Part shown: positions 62,961-64,000 of the stretch, piece by piece
Layout: the number at the start of each line of letters is the position of its first letter
Position numbering within the stretch: position 1 is the stretch's first letter
Source of the DNA: FEB-25 sp963726315
GTDB lineage: Bacteria; Chloroflexota; Anaerolineae; Anaerolineales; UBA4823
Assembly: GCA_963726315.1 (NCBI GenBank)
Contig: CAVSBZ010000002.1
Coordinates: 186,001 to 250,000, forward strand
Reading direction: 5' to 3'
DNA length: 64,000 bases
The notes under the pieces: generated by a model
What the model saw: only the letters and a program-made list of their open reading frames with translations
What the model was told of the DNA's origin: nothing
The model's database searches: none
Made by a program: the position numbers and the translations under genes

Positions 62961-63265
62961 GTGATTAAATATTTATTATTTTTTCCCCAATTTCTCTCCG
63001 CAATCTTTGCCTGTCCCCGACTGCACTTGGAGGGGGCGTTCTCTGCGGTTAAATTCTAAATGCTACTTCTCTTCCCCCATATATTTCTTTTTTTACCTTT
63101 GTGACCTTAGTGTCCTTTGTGGTTATCTTATCTTTAATACAACCTCGAGCGCGTTCTGCCTGCCCCCCACCGCTCCCCTGCTTTTCGTTTTCCTTTTTTC
63201 CAGCAGATTTCTGAACGCTGAAAGCTCAAAGCTCTCCCATACCTTCTCTCCGTTCCCTTACTAAC
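62961..63265. repeat. gene-free stretch with CCCCNACTGC palindrome copies
   Basis: One copy of the CCCCGACTGCACTTGGAGGG unit lies at 63,017-63,037; the preceding copy ends at 62,953. Nothing else is recognised. Confidence 0.5.
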
Positions 63266-63736
63266 ATGATGCCAAATTCGCCCTCCTCAATTAAAAAACA
63301 CCGCGGTGCTCCCAAAGGCAATATCAACGCCCTCAAGCATGGCTTCTACACCCGTCGCTTCCACAAACGTGACCTCACCGGTGTCGAATCCACCGACTCC
63401 ACCGGTCTCATCGAAGAGATCGCCCTCATCCGCGTCTTCACCCGCCGCCTCCTCGAGTCCATCGACCCCGACTCGGATGCCTACGAGATCGCCGAATTCC
63501 TCCGCGCCCTTTGCCTGGCTTCCTCCACCATCACCCGCCTCACCAAGACCCAATTCCTCATTACCTCCTCCGGTCTTGGCATGGATGACGAAATCTCCGA
63601 AGCCATCCGCCAGGTCAATGCCGAGCTCCGGTCGCGTAAGCCCCCCACTGCACCTGGAGGGGGCCAACTCACTTACCAGGAATCAAATTCATCCACTCCC
63701 TCACCTATCCCTCCCTCTACTGATGACAAAACTTGA
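63266..63736 (+). CDS. small GAPKGN-type protein with repeat-derived insert
   Basis: A 156-residue protein beginning with a basic segment RGAPKGNINALKHGFYTRRF, seen in small proteins of mobile-element or phage-related neighbourhoods; the middle is helical (about 45-125). Function is unknown. Codon choice is strikingly C-rich at third positions, unlike the flanks. Bases 63,641-63,665 are one copy of the CCCCCACTGC...GGAGGGGGCC palindrome read as KPPTAPGGGQL. The Ser/Pro-rich tail is disordered. No clear ribosome site. Confidence 0.55.
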   Translation: MMPNSPSSIKKHRGAPKGNINALKHGFYTRRFHKRDLTGVESTDSTGLIEEIALIRVFTRRLLESIDPDSDAYEIAEFLRALCLASSTITRLTKTQFLITSSGLGMDDEISEAIRQVNAELRSRKPPTAPGGGQLTYQESNSSTPSPIPPSTDDKT

Positions 63737-64000
63737 GCACGTTTGTCTGCTGTTTTCACCCAATTTCTCCCTTCTGAATTGTTTCGAATTATTTTTTTCG
63801 CGAAACAAATCACTGCTTTTTTTTTTGGGATTGTGGGGGAGTCCATATGAATAAAAAAATCCGGGATCGAGGGACCACGGCTACAGTAAGGGCGGCCATG
63901 GTGCCACCTGTTTTGGTGGCGCACGAGCCACCCCTACAGAAAAAACCAGATTGCTTCGTGCCCAGAAGAACACCGGGCTTTTCCCCTAAAAATACATAGG
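63737..64000. repeat. window end with TAGGGGC-family repeat
   Basis: No gene. Between about 63,880 and 63,940 lies a palindrome with arms TGGTGCCACC/GGTGGCGCAC and outer GGGCGGC, ending in CCACCCCTACA, a TAGGGGC-family end in reverse orientation. Confidence 0.5.

Overview
The window looks like chromosome of a member of the Chloroflexota, most likely an Anaerolineae-type anaerobe. This is inferred from gene content, not from a marker gene: non-pyrrolysine MttB-family methyltransferases with corrinoid proteins, a PPi-type phosphofructokinase, a stand-alone acyl-CoA mutase large subunit, secreted PKD/LVIVD/DUF11 proteins ending in a short hydrophobic Leu-Pro tail, and intergenic DNA full of palindromic repeats. 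Base composition varies: about 38-46 kb is GC-rich and about 58.8-61.4 kb is clearly AT-rich, which suggests recent acquisition of the latter.

Layout. 0-2.2 kb: a CbpA-type DnaJ chaperone with a CbpM-like modulator and two small unknown genes. 2.6-4.5 kb: an ABC-2 exporter pair whose permease has lost its membrane half. 4.5-6.5 kb: gene relics and a degenerate copy of a tRNA-derived repeat. 6.8-24.8 kb: a large one-carbon cluster with an SDR, an NTF2-like protein, MttB methyltransferase 1, a complete family-5 (Dpp/Opp-like) ABC importer with fused ATPases, corrinoid protein 1, then (minus strand) FadR-type regulator, corrinoid protein 2, MttB 2 and DUF554, and divergently a GcvPA/GcvPB-like pair with an NAD-kinase/AcoX-like protein. 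The same 14-bp palindrome lies upstream of the regulator and of the SDR, so the whole block may be one regulon for uptake and demethylation of a methylated amine.

25.7-26.6 kb: ten tandem 70-bp units built on the 3' end of the adjacent tRNA-Ser(GCT), followed by tRNA-Ser(TGA). 26.8-37.6 kb: MurJ, a subtilisin-like protease, a lytic transglycosylase, a membrane protein, a large PKD/cadherin-like secreted protein and a NYN-domain protein. 38.2-47.1 kb: acyl-CoA mutase, phosphofructokinase, small membrane proteins, a sphingosine-phosphate-lyase-like PLP enzyme paired with an FGGY kinase, and a muconolactone-isomerase-like protein. 47.7-52.8 kb: three TPR lipoproteins interleaved with two related small membrane proteins. 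55-58.1 kb: an LVIVD/PKD secreted protein. 58.4-61.4 kb: a DNA-methyltransferase relic, then an AAA ATPase and a PD-(D/E)xK-like nuclease in one operon and a frameshifted membrane protein; this is the best candidate for an undescribed defence module. It sits between two copies of a roughly 1.1-1.3 kb hairpin-rich non-coding cassette (53.3-54.6 and 61.8-63.0 kb).

A second regulatory theme links distant places. Four promoters (upstream of the transglycosylase, upstream of the 32.0-kb membrane protein, and one in each non-coding cassette) carry the same 16-bp palindrome, TAGAACA-N2-TGTKCTA, placed between -35 and -10. This resembles a Gram-positive LexA box. Small inverted-repeat elements ending in GTAATTACTCACC are scattered through the same intergenic regions; one has an 8-bp target duplication and an empty-site counterpart within the window.
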